DNA from: Loripinus fragilis
Lineage: Eukaryota > Mollusca > Bivalvia > Lucinida > Lucinidae
Assembly: GCA_964019695.1 (NCBI GenBank)
Contig: OZ026530.1
Coordinates: 43,509,716 to 43,573,715, forward strand
Direction of reading: 5' to 3'
Length of the DNA stretch: 64,000 nucleotides
Under the pieces are notes generated by a model, which worked only from the letters and a program-made list of their open reading frames with translations, was not told where the DNA came from and ran no database searches. Position numbers and translations under genes: made by a program. Of the stretch, positions 1 through 10,544 are shown piece by piece. The first letter of the stretch is position 1. Each line of letters opens with the position of its first letter.

Positions 1-420
1 CATGCAATTAACTAATTGATATTTTCTACGTGTCATGACTAAGCGTATTTAGGGATACTAAATACGCTATGGAAACTTTATTTTATGCATGTGTGCATTC
101 TGATCTGTTTTTCACCGTTCCCTTATATTGAAAATTATGTAAATTTCTTGAAGGTCTCAAAATTCTCCCAAAAACACAGCAATATGTTGTTTTAAAAACA
201 CATTCGATTTACGGAATTTAGTTTCGTGACTAAGTTTGTCTATGCTTCCGGTTTAATAGCATTAACTTCCCCTTTAAAGACGTGCGTGTGTAAACAGTTT
301 CAGTACCATTAAACAAGACCATGCAATACGTTTCTGGCGAAAAATGCTTGTCAGCATTTGCCTTGTTTCTCATTGAGTCGCTTCCAACGATAGCATATAA
401 AGTAGACCAATGCACGAGAT
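1..420. other. No supportable feature
   Basis: AT-rich sequence. Short overlapping frames on both strands lack splice or start context. I see no repeat shared with the rest of the window. Confidence 0.5.
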
Positions 421-740
421 TTCGGTTCTTATCGAACCAGCGAGCAGCGAATGCTCAGGGGAGCCTTGGGCATAAGTATATGTGCAGACTCACCAGAGCC
501 TACGGTGCTTCCATACATAAATGAGCCGCGACATGTTATTTCCAACAAGGTGGCATTTTGACAAGTGTAGACTCAAAAGAGCCTGTGCAGCCTCCTTTTA
601 AGCTTAGAAACTCCAAATTATGTTCAGTCAGTAGCTTAACACGCATAGAATATTCAAGCGACTAGCAAAGGCTCTGATCAGACTGCGCGTATGCGCAGGC
701 TGGTCTGAGGCTTTGCTGGTCGCACATACCACATTGTTGG
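421..740 (+). repeat. Dispersed repeat R1 with palindromic end
   Basis: The stretch from about 520 (gacatgttatttccaacaa) through gcgactagcaaaggctctg to a palindrome around gcgcgtatgcgc is shared with 27300-27560 (+) and, reversed, 38848-38998. The palindromic tail alone recurs at 12795-12880. The 5' part (gagcagcgaatgctcagg, about 441) resembles short pieces near 32440, 32835 and 58625. It is non-coding and has no obvious TIR or poly-A tail, so the class is unresolved. Confidence 0.75.
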
Positions 741-2150
741 AAATCTCATGTTACGGCTCAAATTATAGATGAAGATTAAGCCCAGTGCAAAATTTAGACC
801 TTCAGAGAGGCCAGACGTGCAGCTATCTGGGTGAGTTTGATGTCTGACATAATCTGGTTCGTTCATTGTTTGTGCGATAAGGAAAGCTCTGACTATACCA
901 GTCTCTTTGGGCTGGGCATTTATTATAGGCGTTTGCGCAACTGCGATAAGTATTGAAACCCCTTGCACTGGCCCTTATTCATTTGTGACGCAGTAAGTTT
1001 TAAAGGTTGGAAAGACGGAGCTTAGTTTTCTATACATGTTTTTGATGTCCCGTTTTCTCCTAAAAGCCCTAAATTTCATTATGTATAGTTAACATACCAG
1101 TATTGTTTGAATTAAGTCCTGTGAATTCTTTTAAATAATATTGAAATATTAACAGAATTTCCAGCCCTATTTGTTTTCAGCATATTAACGGAAACACGCT
1201 TATTTTAAGGGCCTAATCTCGAGCCACGCAAGTTTCACATTATTGGACATTATATTGCTCCACAATGACTTGTATCATTGGCGGATAGCTTTAATATTGC
1301 TTCATTCACGCTACTAGTTGCATTGGAAATACGAGCGGTTTCTTGTTATTAACGTAAAATCCGATGTCATCGGTAAATACCAAAGGCGAAGTAAATTGTG
1401 TTGTATATATAGCACTGTAATAAAGATTTGGATAATTCTCTGAGGCTATTGTGTCTTTTGTCACGTGGGAATTACCGTATATACTTTGAAGCGTGACAGC
1501 TACATTTCTTTGTTTTTGTTTTTAAATATACTTTGAACATAAGATCCACTTTGTGGTAGAGGCTATTCGGTAAAAAAAACTTGTTGAATAGTGTTCCGGT
1601 GATTCTTGTCCAGCAGGCACATGACATCAAAACAACGTTGTATCGGCGTCGATGCGACGCCATGGCGTTGCTTCGACGCTGATACCAAGTTGCTTTTAAG
1701 GTTGTGTGCATGTTGTGTCATTTATTATTTAGGAATTAACGTGTTAACATAGAAACGCAAAAGCTTACTGTTTCTCGGTTGTACAATTTGCTTTTTTGGG
1801 AAACGCTATAGCTTGTTTTTTTTTTAAAACCTCATGAGAGCGCATTTGTCACGTTGGATCAACTTTCAAATGCATGCATTTCTGGAGTGCTTTCATTATC
1901 AGTTTTAAAACGCCAACCTTTCATCTAAGACAAGCTTAAGCACGTCTGATCATTTAAAATTTGCGCAACCAATCAAAGCATTTAAGGTGTTTGGGAATAT
2001 CAGTTGATGATAAAGAAAACATAACAATAAATAAGCAAGCAAAAATAAGGTAACGCAAGGGAGCTGTCCGATCCCAAACGAAATTCTTTAATTTTTCAGC
2101 AATGATAGACACAATACAATGTACAAATAGGATTTTAAAAGGGATTTAAG
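741..2150. other. Gene-free stretch with one hairpin (1640-1685)
   Basis: No gene seen. An imperfect inverted repeat at 1640-1685 (gtatcggcgtcgatgcgacg against its complement gtatcagcgtcgaagcaacg) is centred on ccatgg. Similar cgccatggcg wording occurs near 55090. The rest is AT-rich without recognisable structure. Confidence 0.5.

Positions 2151-2198
<48 letters not shown>
2151..2198. repeat. (ATT)n microsatellite
   Basis: About 16 uninterrupted ATT units, a simple sequence repeat likely to vary in length. Confidence 0.97.
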
Positions 2199-2200
<2 letters not shown>

Positions 2201-2312
2201 ATCTCAGTTGTGTACGGTAAACGGTCACAAACGATTAGTCACATTTGTCAAATATTCTATTTTGACTTTGTTTCTACAAAATTCAAATACCTTAGTAAAC
2301 CTGTATCCGTTT

Positions 2313-2826
2313 GTTAATCCCCCGCCGCGAAGCGAAAGGGGATTATAGGAATGCCCTTTGTCTGCCAGTCCGTCAGTCAGTCCGTCAGTCTGTCATTCCG
2401 TCCGTAACACGTTCGTGTCCGCTCCATATCTCCTGAACCTTTTGAACGATTTTCATTAAACTTCACTCAAATGTTCCTCTCAGTGAGACGGTGTGCAGAG
2501 CACATGACCCAGCTACCTAGACCCACGGTCACAGGTCAAGGTCAAGTGATTTACTCTTGAATTTCGTGTCCACCCCATATCTCCTGAACCCTCATTAAAC
2601 TTTACCCAAATGTTCCTCTCAGTGAGACGATGTGCAGAGCCAGCCCATGACCCAGCTACCTAAACTCAAGGTCAAGGTCACAGGTCAAGGGATTTACCCT
2701 TGAATTTCGTGTCATCTTCATACCTCCTAAACCCTTAGGTTGTTTTTCATTAACCTTTACCCAAATGTTCCTCTCAGTAAGACGATGTGCAGAGCACATG
2801 GCCCAGCCACATGCACCAAGGGGAAG
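2313..2826 (+). repeat. CCCCGCC-bordered tandem-unit element, 3'-truncated
   Basis: It begins ttaatcccccgccgcgaagc, followed by a GTCCGTCAGTC-rich stretch and then about three degenerate units of 143-150 bp. Each unit has 'tctcctgaaccc', 'aaatgttcctctcagtgagacg' and 'ggtcaaggtcacaggtcaag'. The opening resembles the element at 44664-46417, which has the inverted counterpart ggcggggga at its far end. Here that end is missing and the sequence runs into another repeat. Confidence 0.7.
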
Positions 2827-2960
2827 GGGAGAGGCTGGCCTACTGGCTCTCTTGTGTGTGATGTTTTCTTGTGTTTTCGTCACTTTCCCATGTGATGTCG
2901 TTGGTCGGTGTGGTGTATGAGTGTTTGAATCCCTGTATTTTCTCTCTTCCTTACTTTATG
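2826..2960 (-). repeat. Degenerate copy of the 250-bp dispersed repeat R2
   Basis: Phrases such as gaggctggcctactggctctc, gtcactttcccatgtgatgt and ggtgtggtgtatgagtgttt align with the complement of the full copy at 35194-35445. It is diverged and partial. Confidence 0.55.
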
Positions 2961-3341
2961 GTTCAGACTGTAGTGTACTATGTAATATTTAACGTTTAAA
3001 TACGTAAATGATCTGTATGCACAATCTTTGATTGGGTGTCGCTATTTGTCTTGGAGATAGGGTTATTTACGCAACTAAAATCTAGCTGATGCTTAATTGT
3101 AGCTAGTAAGGTGCCAGTCGCCGTTTTCATGCGCATTCCCCTGAGTTTTGGGATATGTATACACAATCCTCTCTTGCATTTGCATTTCAATTGAGTTTGA
3201 GATATGTCTCCTTTGTCTACTCAATATGTAAAAGGCTTTAGATTGTAGCAATTAAGGTGTCAATCGCCTAGCACAGTGAAGGACGAAAAGTAATTCCACA
3301 CAATTAATTTCTCATAGACTGTAATAGGATCTCTTTATCAA

Positions 3342-3600
3342 TGGCGTAGCTTCCATTACGCAATAACGCACGTGCGTATTAAAATAGTTACATTCAAGGG
3401 AGGTCACCTAATATGGTAAAAGTGATTTTCCATACCATAAGGAACTGCTCTTAAAGGAAAGAATTAGCTCCCTCTGGGAGCTAATTCTTTCCTTTAAAAG
3501 AAGTTCCCATTTTAAAAAGGGGCGAAATTGAAGAGCTTCACTGCTTGATCCAGTGGCTTCCTTTGATGTGCGTACTTTTTTCAGCGTTCTGGCCACGCCA
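3342..3600 (+). mobile_element. Non-autonomous TIR element, TGGCGTAGC family, copy 1
   Basis: The ends tggcgtagc and gccacgcca are imperfect inverted repeats. The interior has acgcacgtgcgta and a long palindrome, aaaggaaagaattagctccc and its complement, around 3455-3500. A second copy lies at 11855-12179. The uninterrupted paralogue near 61825 supports insertion here. The target duplication is not clear. No ORF. Confidence 0.75.
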
Positions 3601-3655
3601 ACAGGATTAAAAGGCATTTTCTGTGTAATTGTTGTAAAGTTAACTATTAAGATAC

Positions 3656-3829
3656 TATAGGAGCCGCTGTGGTGTAGTGGATAAACCACTTGCCTTGTAA
3701 ACCAGGGGTCGCAGGTTCGATTCCCGGCTTCACCAGTCTTCAGATGAGACTTAAACCGTGGTCCCGTCTCGATATGACCTTAGCTGTTGGTGGGACGTTA
3801 AATACAAACTCAACAACAACAACAACAAC
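3656..3829 (+). mobile_element. tRNA-derived SINE (SINE-A), tRNA-Thr(UGU)-like head
   Basis: The head has a Pol III A-box-like tggtgtagtgg and a perfect B box, ggttcgattcc. The anticodon region cttgtaaaccaggggtcg resembles animal tRNA-Thr(UGU). The body ends tgggacgttaaatacaaact followed by a (CAA)n tail. A perfect 14-bp target duplication AACTATTAAGATAC flanks it (3642-3655 and 3830-3843), as expected of LINE-mediated insertion. The R3 paralogue near 61885 shows the empty site. The anticodon stem is mismatched, so this is not a functional tRNA gene. Confidence 0.92.
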
Positions 3830-3984
3830 AACTATTAAGATACATGCACTGTATAATTTAGATGGTATTTCGACCTTCTACTGTTCCAATACAGCAGTTA
3901 GAGCTGTTACAAAATTTGGAAATGCCGATTTCGATTGACGCCAATGGTGCAGTTGTCCAAAAATTGTCTAGTCTGTGGCTGCGG

Positions 3985-4030
3985 TTAGTGATTATGGTAT
4001 TTCCTGATCATACTCACTTTCTATTTCGGA
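3985..4030 (+). repeat. Fragment of the 'VVFPDHTH' repeat R4
   Basis: gattatggtatttcctgatcatactcac matches the 3' part of the longer copies at 17695-17870 and 39727-39856. It is absent from the R3 paralogue, so it is probably part of a later insertion. The frame reads IMVFPDHTHF. Confidence 0.6.
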
Positions 4031-4339
4031 AATTGTTCGTATCTCTGCAGTTTTAAAATGCATAGACAAAACGATTATGAAAACTAAATGAAAGTTGCAT
4101 ATCTATTAAACTTGAAGATGACACCGAAAGCATAATACTATGTTGGCTACCTGTGGTGAAGTAAATTTTCTTGCAAACGTGAAAGTACATTGACGTCAAT
4201 GGGATTTCTGACGTTGTGGAATACCCTTTGGTCCCTGACTATAATCTGGGTACTTTTTTCTTGCACCCATTCCCTTAAATATGTGATCTGCTTGCACATT
4301 CTTCGTAGGCATGCTAATTTCAATTGGGATTGCCATATG

Positions 4340-4730
4340 CAGGGTTCGCACAGGCTTGAAAAGTGCTTGAATTTAGAGGGCTTTCTTGAAGAGTCCTTGA
4401 AAATTAAACCTGCCTTGAAAAACACTGGAAAATCACCCAAAAGCCTTGAAAAGCCCTTGAATTCTACTATTTTCTGTAGGACTTAGCACTGTTGATAGAG
4501 ACCTAAATCAGTATAAAATCTTTGTGCCTATATTTGGTGCAACAACAATTTTACACTGATTTTTTAAAACTAATATCTTTAGTAATGGACTCTAGCATTT
4601 CAGAAGTAGAATTTTAACGTGTAACTCAGTATTTTTCTTAAGTTTTCAGTCCATGAATACTGTAGGAAAGTTTTTTAGAAGTCCTTGAAAAGTCCTTGAA
4701 ATTTACACGAATTTGCATGTATAAACCCTG
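4340..4730 (+). mobile_element. CAGG-terminated phrase-array transposon, CTTGAAAAG type
   Basis: 391 bp. The left end CAGGGTTCGCACA and the complement of the right end CAGGGTTTATACA form a 13-bp TIR differing only by transitions, partly CpG decay. The flanks CATATG (4334-4339) and TATATG (4731-4736) are a 6-bp target duplication with one change. Removing the insert restores the 245-bp array unit (ttgccatatgtctttggga). Repeats of 'ccttgaaaag' occur near both ends in the same orientation. No transposase. Possibly hAT-like; superfamily uncertain. Confidence 0.85.
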
Positions 4731-5168
4731 TATATGTCTTTGGGATGTGGGTATATTGCCAACTCAAGATCTGTATATGTTTCTGACCGTAGCCCGTAGG
4801 AAACTACTTTCATATAAGCATAAGTGGCTTATTTACATTATTGTAATATGTTACCTTCGTAATTGTTTGGAAATAAATACTGTTTAGACCAATTTCATAG
4901 AAATGTGATCTGTATGTACAAGCTTCGATAGCAAACTCGTTTCAATTGGGTTTGTCAAAAGTCTTGTTGAGGGGTATATTGTTAACTCCAAATTACTTTC
5001 ATATAAGCGTTAGTGTTTACTGTCAGATCCTGCTTATTTTATTCTGGCTTGTTTACATTATTGTAATATGTTACCTTCGTTGTTGTTTGGGAATAAATAC
5101 TGTTTAAACCAATTCCATAGATATGTGATATGTATGCACAAGCTTCGATTGTAAACTCAATTGGGTTT

Positions 5169-5418
5169 AATATTTACTGACCGTTCCAAGGCGGTACTTC
5201 TTTTGTGGATCTTTTATGTTTGTGTTCTGTATTGTGTTTGCTATGTCTTTGTGCGCGTCTGGTTTTATGTGCTTGGTAGTCACCTGCTGGGAAAGGGCTG
5301 ACCTCTTGGCTCTCGTTTGTGGTGTCTACTGTGAGTTGGTCACTTTCCCATTGTTATCCTGGGTCAGGTGTGGTACTTGATTGTATCGATTCCTGATCTT
5401 TGCACCCTTACTTACTTT
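5169..5418 (-). repeat. 250-bp dispersed repeat R2, full-length reverse copy
   Basis: Its complement matches 35194-35445 almost end to end. Borders are fixed by the surrounding array: 'attgggttt' plus 'gtcatatgtcttgtgg' is one uninterrupted unit without it. It starts aatatttactgaccgttcc and ends cacccttacttacttt on the + strand. No clear TIR, tail or target duplication beyond possible TTT. Partial copies lie at 2826-2960, 8541-8600, 44630-44663 with 46420-46460, 48628-48745 and 53636-53700. Confidence 0.85.
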
Positions 5419-5477
5419 GTCATATGTCTTGTGGAAGAGTATAATGTTAACTCCAAATCTATGAATGCTTCACATCG

Positions 5478-5650
5478 AGATCGAAGGGCCGCGGGTTCGA
5501 GCCTCACCGGCGTCACTGCGTTGTGGTCCTTGAGCAAGACACATTTATCCTAGCTTAGTACTGGTTCAACTCAGGAAGACCTGTCCCGCATAACTGAAAG
5601 ATTGTTGAGTGGACGTAAAGAATCAAATCAAACAAAAAAAACAACAAAAG
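5478..5650 (+). mobile_element. 5'-truncated tRNA-derived SINE (SINE-C)
   Basis: It begins inside the tRNA-like head, retains the B box (gggttcgagcc), then cttagtactggttcaactca and gtaaagaatcaaatcaaaca with an A-rich tail. A perfect 14-bp target duplication AATGCTTCACATCG lies at 5464-5477 and 5651-5664, within a tandem-array unit. The 5' truncation is typical of LINE-mediated insertion. Confidence 0.93.
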
Positions 5651-7120
5651 AATGCTTCACATCGTAGCAAGCATGGTGTTAGTCGCAGTAAAAATTTCTT
5701 TCATATTAGCATTAGTGTTTACTGTCAGATCTTGCGTATTATATTTTGGCGTATTAGTATTATTGTAATGTGTTACCTTTGAATAAATACTGTTTAAAGC
5801 AATTCTATAGATATATAATCTGTAAACACAAGCTTCGATGGTAAGCTCGTTTAAATTGTTTTGCCAAATGTCTCGTGGGAGGGCATATAACATAAGTTTA
5901 TTCAGCATTAAACATACATTAAACATAAATATATTGTTAACTCCAACTCTATAAATGCTTCGCACTTAAGCAAGCATGGTGTCAGTCGCAGTTTACTTTC
6001 ATTTACTATCAGATCCTGCTCATTTTATTCTGGCCTATTAGTATTATTTTAATGTGTTACCTTTGAATAAATACTGTTTAAACCAATTACATAGATATGT
6101 AATCTGTATGCACAAGCTTCTATGGGTAGCTCATTTTAATTTCTTTTGTCAAATGTCTTGTGGAAGGGTATATTGTTAACTCCAAAAGCAAGCATGGTGT
6201 CATTCGCGGTTTACTTTCGTATGAGCATTAGTGTTTACTGTCAGATCCTGCTTATTTTATTCTGGCTTATTGTAATGTGTTACCTTTCATTAAAATACTG
6301 TTTAAACAAATACCATAGGTCAGTAATCTGTATGCACAAGCTTCGACGGTAAGCTAATTTTAATTGGGTTTGTCAAATGTCTTTGGAAGGGTATATTGTT
6401 AAATCCAAATCTATAAATGCTCCACACTGTAGCAAGCATGGTGTCAGTTGCAGTAAATTACTTTCATATAAGCATTAGTGTTTTCCTGTCAGATCCTGCT
6501 TATTTTATTCTGGCTTATTTGTAGTAATGTAATATGTTACCTTTAAATTGATACAGTTTAAACCAATCCCATAGATATGCAATCTGTACGCACAAGCTTC
6601 GATGATAAGCTCATTTCAATTTTGTTTGCCAAATGTCTTGTGGAAGGGGATATTGTTAACTCCAAATCTATAATGCTTCAAATTGTATCCAGTACGGTAC
6701 CAGTCGCCTATAGATATATAAGTACGATTTCCATGCGTAATTATCTTTGATATGTGATTTGTATGCACAAACTTCGATAACATGCTCATCTCCGATTGGA
6801 TTGAACCATTCGTTATATGTCTGGCGACGCTGGTCCCCTTTCAACCCAAGATTTACAAATACTTTAGATTGTAGCTAGAATATAAGATGAGAACCATTTT
6901 CATGCGTACATTCTCTGCGATATGTGATATGTATGCACAATCGTCAATAACATGCACATTTCGATTCTGTGGCTAGATCTGTTTGCATCTACACCAGTCC
7001 CAATTGCACTATTGTAGAAATCATGAATAATACATAGACTGGCGGTTACAAGTCGTCTACAATTACTACTGCAATTGTTCCTTGCTAGCGGCGACTATTG
7101 CGTCTGCGTATATAACCACT

Positions 7121-7187
7121 GCAAACAGTTTGGACCCAGATTAGACCCGACAGAATGTCGGGCCTAATCTAGGTACAAACTGTTTGC
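7121..7187. repeat. Palindrome, GCAAACAGTTTG type
   Basis: gcaaacagtttggacccaga and its complement-like right arm surround cgacagaatgtcg. A related, weaker structure with the same downstream aatcagcagacga text occurs at 20590-21105. Probably the core of a foldback or MITE; outer borders not resolved. Confidence 0.65.
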
Positions 7188-7687
7188 CACTCTGATGGTG
7201 TTCCTGAAAGTTTTTTTCGAAAAAGATGATTTTGAAAACAAAATCAGCAGACGACAAAAACATGAGAAATTACCCAACATGCAAATAATTAAACATCCAC
7301 TTACTGTAAGGTAAACCTCGGATTAAATGTGGCAGCTTGAACACGTGCCTTTTTGTGCCTTTTTGTTTGTGGGACTATGTTGTGTACTAAGTCGTCGTTG
7401 CATTGGTCAGTTATTGCTATCAGGTGACTTTTGAGTGACATTCTGGGCGTGGTTATAGTCAAATACGTATAAAGATACAGTAGTTTACATATAGGTGCAG
7501 CTGTTAGTCACAGGGGGTGCAAACGCTGCTAAAGAAAAAAATGTAAATTGTGCACCTCAAATGCACACCATTTGCATGCACAGAGATTATCTTAAATTCT
7601 CACTGCACTGTATTAAAGGTCATACGAACTGGCTTAAACAGTGGTAAGTTTCAGTTATCAAATGCTTTATAGATATTTACTATAATT

Positions 7688-8012
7688 ACCGGGCCGCGTA
7701 GCACAGTCGGTAACGCGTCTGGCAACAGATGCGAGTCTGACTGCAGATAAAGGGGTCGTGAGTTTGATTCCGGCCAGGTCCCATACTTTGGTGGAGATTG
7801 ATTATGAAATAATTTCTACGGTCATTTTCCTCCCCTCCGCTGAATCATTCAAGAAGGATTGTTGTCAGTTACAAGTGAAAGTATGTGCACGAAGTACTGG
7901 TTGACTGCTTGTTCAAGCTTGCCCAAGAAAAAAGTGTGGTTAGGTGAACTGACCGTCCCGCCATGACCATAGCTGTTGACTTGGGGCGTAAAGCAACAAA
8001 ACAAACAAACAA
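7688..8012 (+). mobile_element. tRNA-derived SINE (SINE-B), copy 1
   Basis: The head accgggccgcgtagcacag carries a Pol III A-box-like gtagcacagtcggtaacg and a degenerate B box gagtttgattccgg. The body includes ttctacggtcattttcctcc and ends ggggcgtaaagcaac with a (CAAA)n tail. A ~15-bp imperfect target duplication flanks it: atatttactataatt (7673-7687) and atatttactgtaaat (8013-8027). The second copy at 32914-33245 shares the whole length. Confidence 0.92.
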
Positions 8013-8094
8013 ATATTTACTGTAAATTTGTTATATAGAACGGTCACTTTTGTTTCCAGCGTTGGATTATGGCATTAAATATTAAATACAATGA

Positions 8095-9020
8095 CAAAGG
8101 TGTTATATGTAATAGTCAATGTGAATTGGCCCATATATCAGTATAGTTCTTGTGTCGATCGGTCGCATGTTGTAAAACATTAAGTTCACCGCCAGATATG
8201 TAATATAATTAAGAGCGTTTTAAATAGTCATTATACAAAAAAGTCATCACTCTGGCAAAACTCTAATATAACATGATCATTGCAAACTGACTAAACATCT
8301 TTGTTCATGTTCTTATATATCACATATTGACAAATGAGTTATATGTAACAGTCTATGTGAACTGACCCATATATCAGTATAGTTCATATGTTGATTTGTC
8401 ACATGTTGTAAAACATTTATTTCACCGCCAGATATGTAATATAAATATACCACTGCAAACTGACTCCAATTTCCTAGTTATTGTGCTAAAATATTGCATA
8501 TTGCAATGCCCCATTCGGAATAAGTAATGGCCAAGCGAATTGACAGGATCAGGTGTGGTACTTGATTGTATCGATTCCTGATCTGTGCACCCTTACTTCA
8601 AATAATGTTGTTCTGATATTGTAATTTGGCACGTTATGAATATTGAACACTACGGCAAAAGTCTAATATAACGTGTTCATTGCTAAATGACTAAATACAA
8701 ACTGACTAAAATATCTATAAAAGTTCTAAGTTATTGTTTTTATATATCACATATTTCAGTGGCACTTTGGAAATATTATAACATGGTCAATGCAGTTTGA
8801 CTAAACTAAAATGTCATTGTTCCAGTGTTGAATTATGGCATGTTGTTAAACATTTATTACACGAAAAAAGTGTATATGACATGATAATTGCGAACTGATT
8901 TTTGTTCTTGTGCTTTACGAATGGTACAGTATTCATAGCATAATAAATGTGTAATATGCAAACAGACTGAATCGTATTTCTGGTGTTGATGTGAATTCTT
9001 GAATGTTGTAAAACAATTAC
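8095..9020 (+). repeat. Degenerate ~230-bp tandem array upstream of the exon
   Basis: Two clear units start near 8101 and 8337 (tatatgtaatagtcaatgtg and tatatgtaacagtctatgtg), sharing 'cccatatatcagtatagttc' and 'caccgccagatatgtaatat'. Further decayed units with 'gtctaatataacatgatcat' and 'gttgtaaaacattta' run to about 9020. A piece of repeat R2 (8541-8600, minus strand) is inserted. The array ends about 20 bp before the candidate start codon at 9042. Confidence 0.7.
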
Positions 9021-9041
9021 TACCCGGGATTAGCGTGCATT

Positions 9042-9172
9042 ATGGAACGGATATCCGTTAATAGATTCTCCTTCCGGCGGAAGCGAAGTCACGAGCGGGA
9101 TAAAGAAAAGGAAGACAACAGCCATAATGGTGAATCAACGGAAAATGATTTACCAAAGATGAAATATATCAG
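9042..9172 (+). CDS. Candidate first coding exon, unknown protein
   Basis: ATG with A at -3 and G at +4 opens 43 codons and ends at CAG|GTATGT, a consensus donor. An in-frame stop upstream (TAA, 9009-9011) supports a first coding exon. The peptide starts MERISVNRFSFRRKRSHERD and is rich in R, K, E and D; the last whole codon is Ile and AG is left over (phase 2). No signal peptide, membrane segment or known domain is visible, and I do not recognise the family. A weaker donor four bases downstream (TAT|GTAATT, ending at 9176) would give phase 0. Unlike most other frames here it is not part of a repeat seen elsewhere in the window. It could still be a chance frame. Confidence 0.45.
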
Positions 9173-9287
9173 GTATGTAATTCAGGCCTTTAGATGCAGC
9201 TAAATGCAATGAATGATTTCTACCATCATCTTAGCAAGCCAAAGGTTCAAAGTTCACGAAGTGGACTTGGTACCCCTGGCTTTCGAA

Positions 9288-9610
9288 CAGGGCTTGGAAA
9301 AAGGCCCAAGGCCAAAATTGGGAAAAATTGATAGACTTAACATCAAAATTGGGAGAAATTTACGACATAGAACATAACAAGGGTAGCGAAATATACCTTC
9401 AGAATCAAGATATTTTAGATTGTATTATGTCAAGCATACCATTTAAGCACAAGTGTATCATTCTAATATTGGGTCATTGTTTCTCATAAGTAGTAGTGAT
9501 CTCTAATTTTTTTTTATACTTTTCTTAATTGGTAAAATCAGACATGATATTGGGAAAAAAGGTGGCTATTTTCGATTGGGAATGGGGCCGAAATTCGGCT
9601 CTAGAGATGG
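9288..9610 (+). mobile_element. Probable phrase-array element, ATTGGGAAAAA type
   Basis: It opens cagggcttggaaaaaggccc and repeats 'aaattgggaaaaatt', then 'attgggaaaaaag' and 'cgattgggaatggggccg' near the other side, all in one orientation. The right border and target duplication are unresolved. It resembles the CAGG-terminated phrase-array elements and lies just downstream of the exon. Confidence 0.45.
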
Positions 9611-9864
9611 GCAGAAAATCACGAGTCGAAGATGTCTACACTTATCCTGCCAATGTTTTTGTCCTAAACATGTTGTCTGTTTATCACGTCTGTGGCATAT
9701 ATATGAATGCAATGACTATGAAAGCAACCAGTTTGATGATGTTCCCCTTTGTTAGCATAAATTGGTTGCCTTGTCACATTGACTGGAATTGATTCATATT
9801 TTAAACACAGATACAGGGCAAGTTTCAATTTGGTTTCAATCTTATCAACTTGATTTTGATACTA

Positions 9865-10070
9865 CAGTAAAACCTGTCTAGAACGGCCACTCTCAAAAAG
9901 ACAAAAAAAATGTTTTTCAGTACCAATTATAGCTTAATGCAGGTCAAAGTATTGCAGAATGCTCCCATTGGAGCATTCTGCAATACTTTCGACCTTCATT
10001 AAGCTACCATTTGTCATTAAGATCTTTGTTTTGTCTATTTTTGAGTTGCCGGTTAAGACAGGTTTTACTG
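9865..10070 (+). mobile_element. TA-flanked MITE, CAGTAAAACC termini
   Basis: 206 bp between TA dinucleotides (9863-9864 and 10071-10072). The left end cagtaaaacctgtctagaac and right end ggttaagacaggttttactg are inverted repeats continuing through subterminal 'ctcaaaaagac' and 'gtctatttttgag'. The centre is a long hairpin (gtattgcagaatgctcccat and its complement). This fits a Tc1/mariner-type non-autonomous element. Confidence 0.92.
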
Positions 10071-10544
10071 TATTATGGTTATGCTGTTCTGTTACCAGGG
10101 CATTGCCATTTGCTGACCTGTATCTAGTATTGTTTTATGAATTGCTTTCATATTTGTAATGTCACTGCGTTTGATGAGCCCCTCTGAGAGCATTGCATTT
10201 CCTTGCATGGAGGTCTCTAAATGCGTGATCATGTGTTCCACAGGGGCTTGAAGTTATGGTTTTTTAGTGAGTTTATCCCCAGCTATAGAGAAGCGTACTA
10301 TGTGCGTTGAAACGACGAAAGTCGGACGATTTAAGGATATGAAAAAAGGTAAGACAAATGTTTTTCTATGATTTGCTTTGGTCAAAATTTTCATGTTTTT
10401 CTTATTTTCTCACTTTTGGATTGAAGGGAAGGTCCTAAGATATAAGCATAAGACAAAGTAGCAAATATTTATAAATTCATGCACCTGTGTGTGGGCATCC
10501 ATTTCGAATGGTGACATGTATAATGCATAAGAGAATACCATGTA

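Larger units (their letters stand above)
3280..4250 (+). repeat. Old dispersed repeat R3 carrying later insertions
   Basis: Collinear with 61745-62210: ttaatttctcatagactgtaat, ggatctctttat, aggcattttctgtgtaattg, atgcactgtataat, aaatttggaaatgcc and atgacaccgaaagcataata have counterparts there. Relative to that copy this one carries a TIR element (3342-3600), a SINE (3656-3829) and a short fragment near 3985-4030. Confidence 0.75.
2985..6960 (+). repeat. Degenerate ~245-bp tandem array (host of several insertions)
   Basis: The unit contains 'gtgtttactgtcagatcctgc', 'aataaatactgtttaaacca', 'atgtgatctgtatgcacaag', 'ttgtcaaatgtcttgtggaa' and 'gcaagcatggtgtcagtcgc'. After removing insertions the spacing is about 220-285 bp. 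Units are clearest from 4255 to 6700 and more decayed at 2985-3240 and 6700-6960. Insertions include the block at 3280-4250, the transposon at 4340-4730, the R2 repeat at 5169-5418 and the SINE at 5478-5650. No coding capacity is conserved across units. Confidence 0.8.

Noticed and set aside
3656..3730. Genuine tRNA-Thr gene
   Set aside because: The B box is perfect and the anticodon loop Thr-like, but the acceptor and anticodon stems mismatch, and the unit continues into a SINE body with a (CAA)n tail and target duplications.
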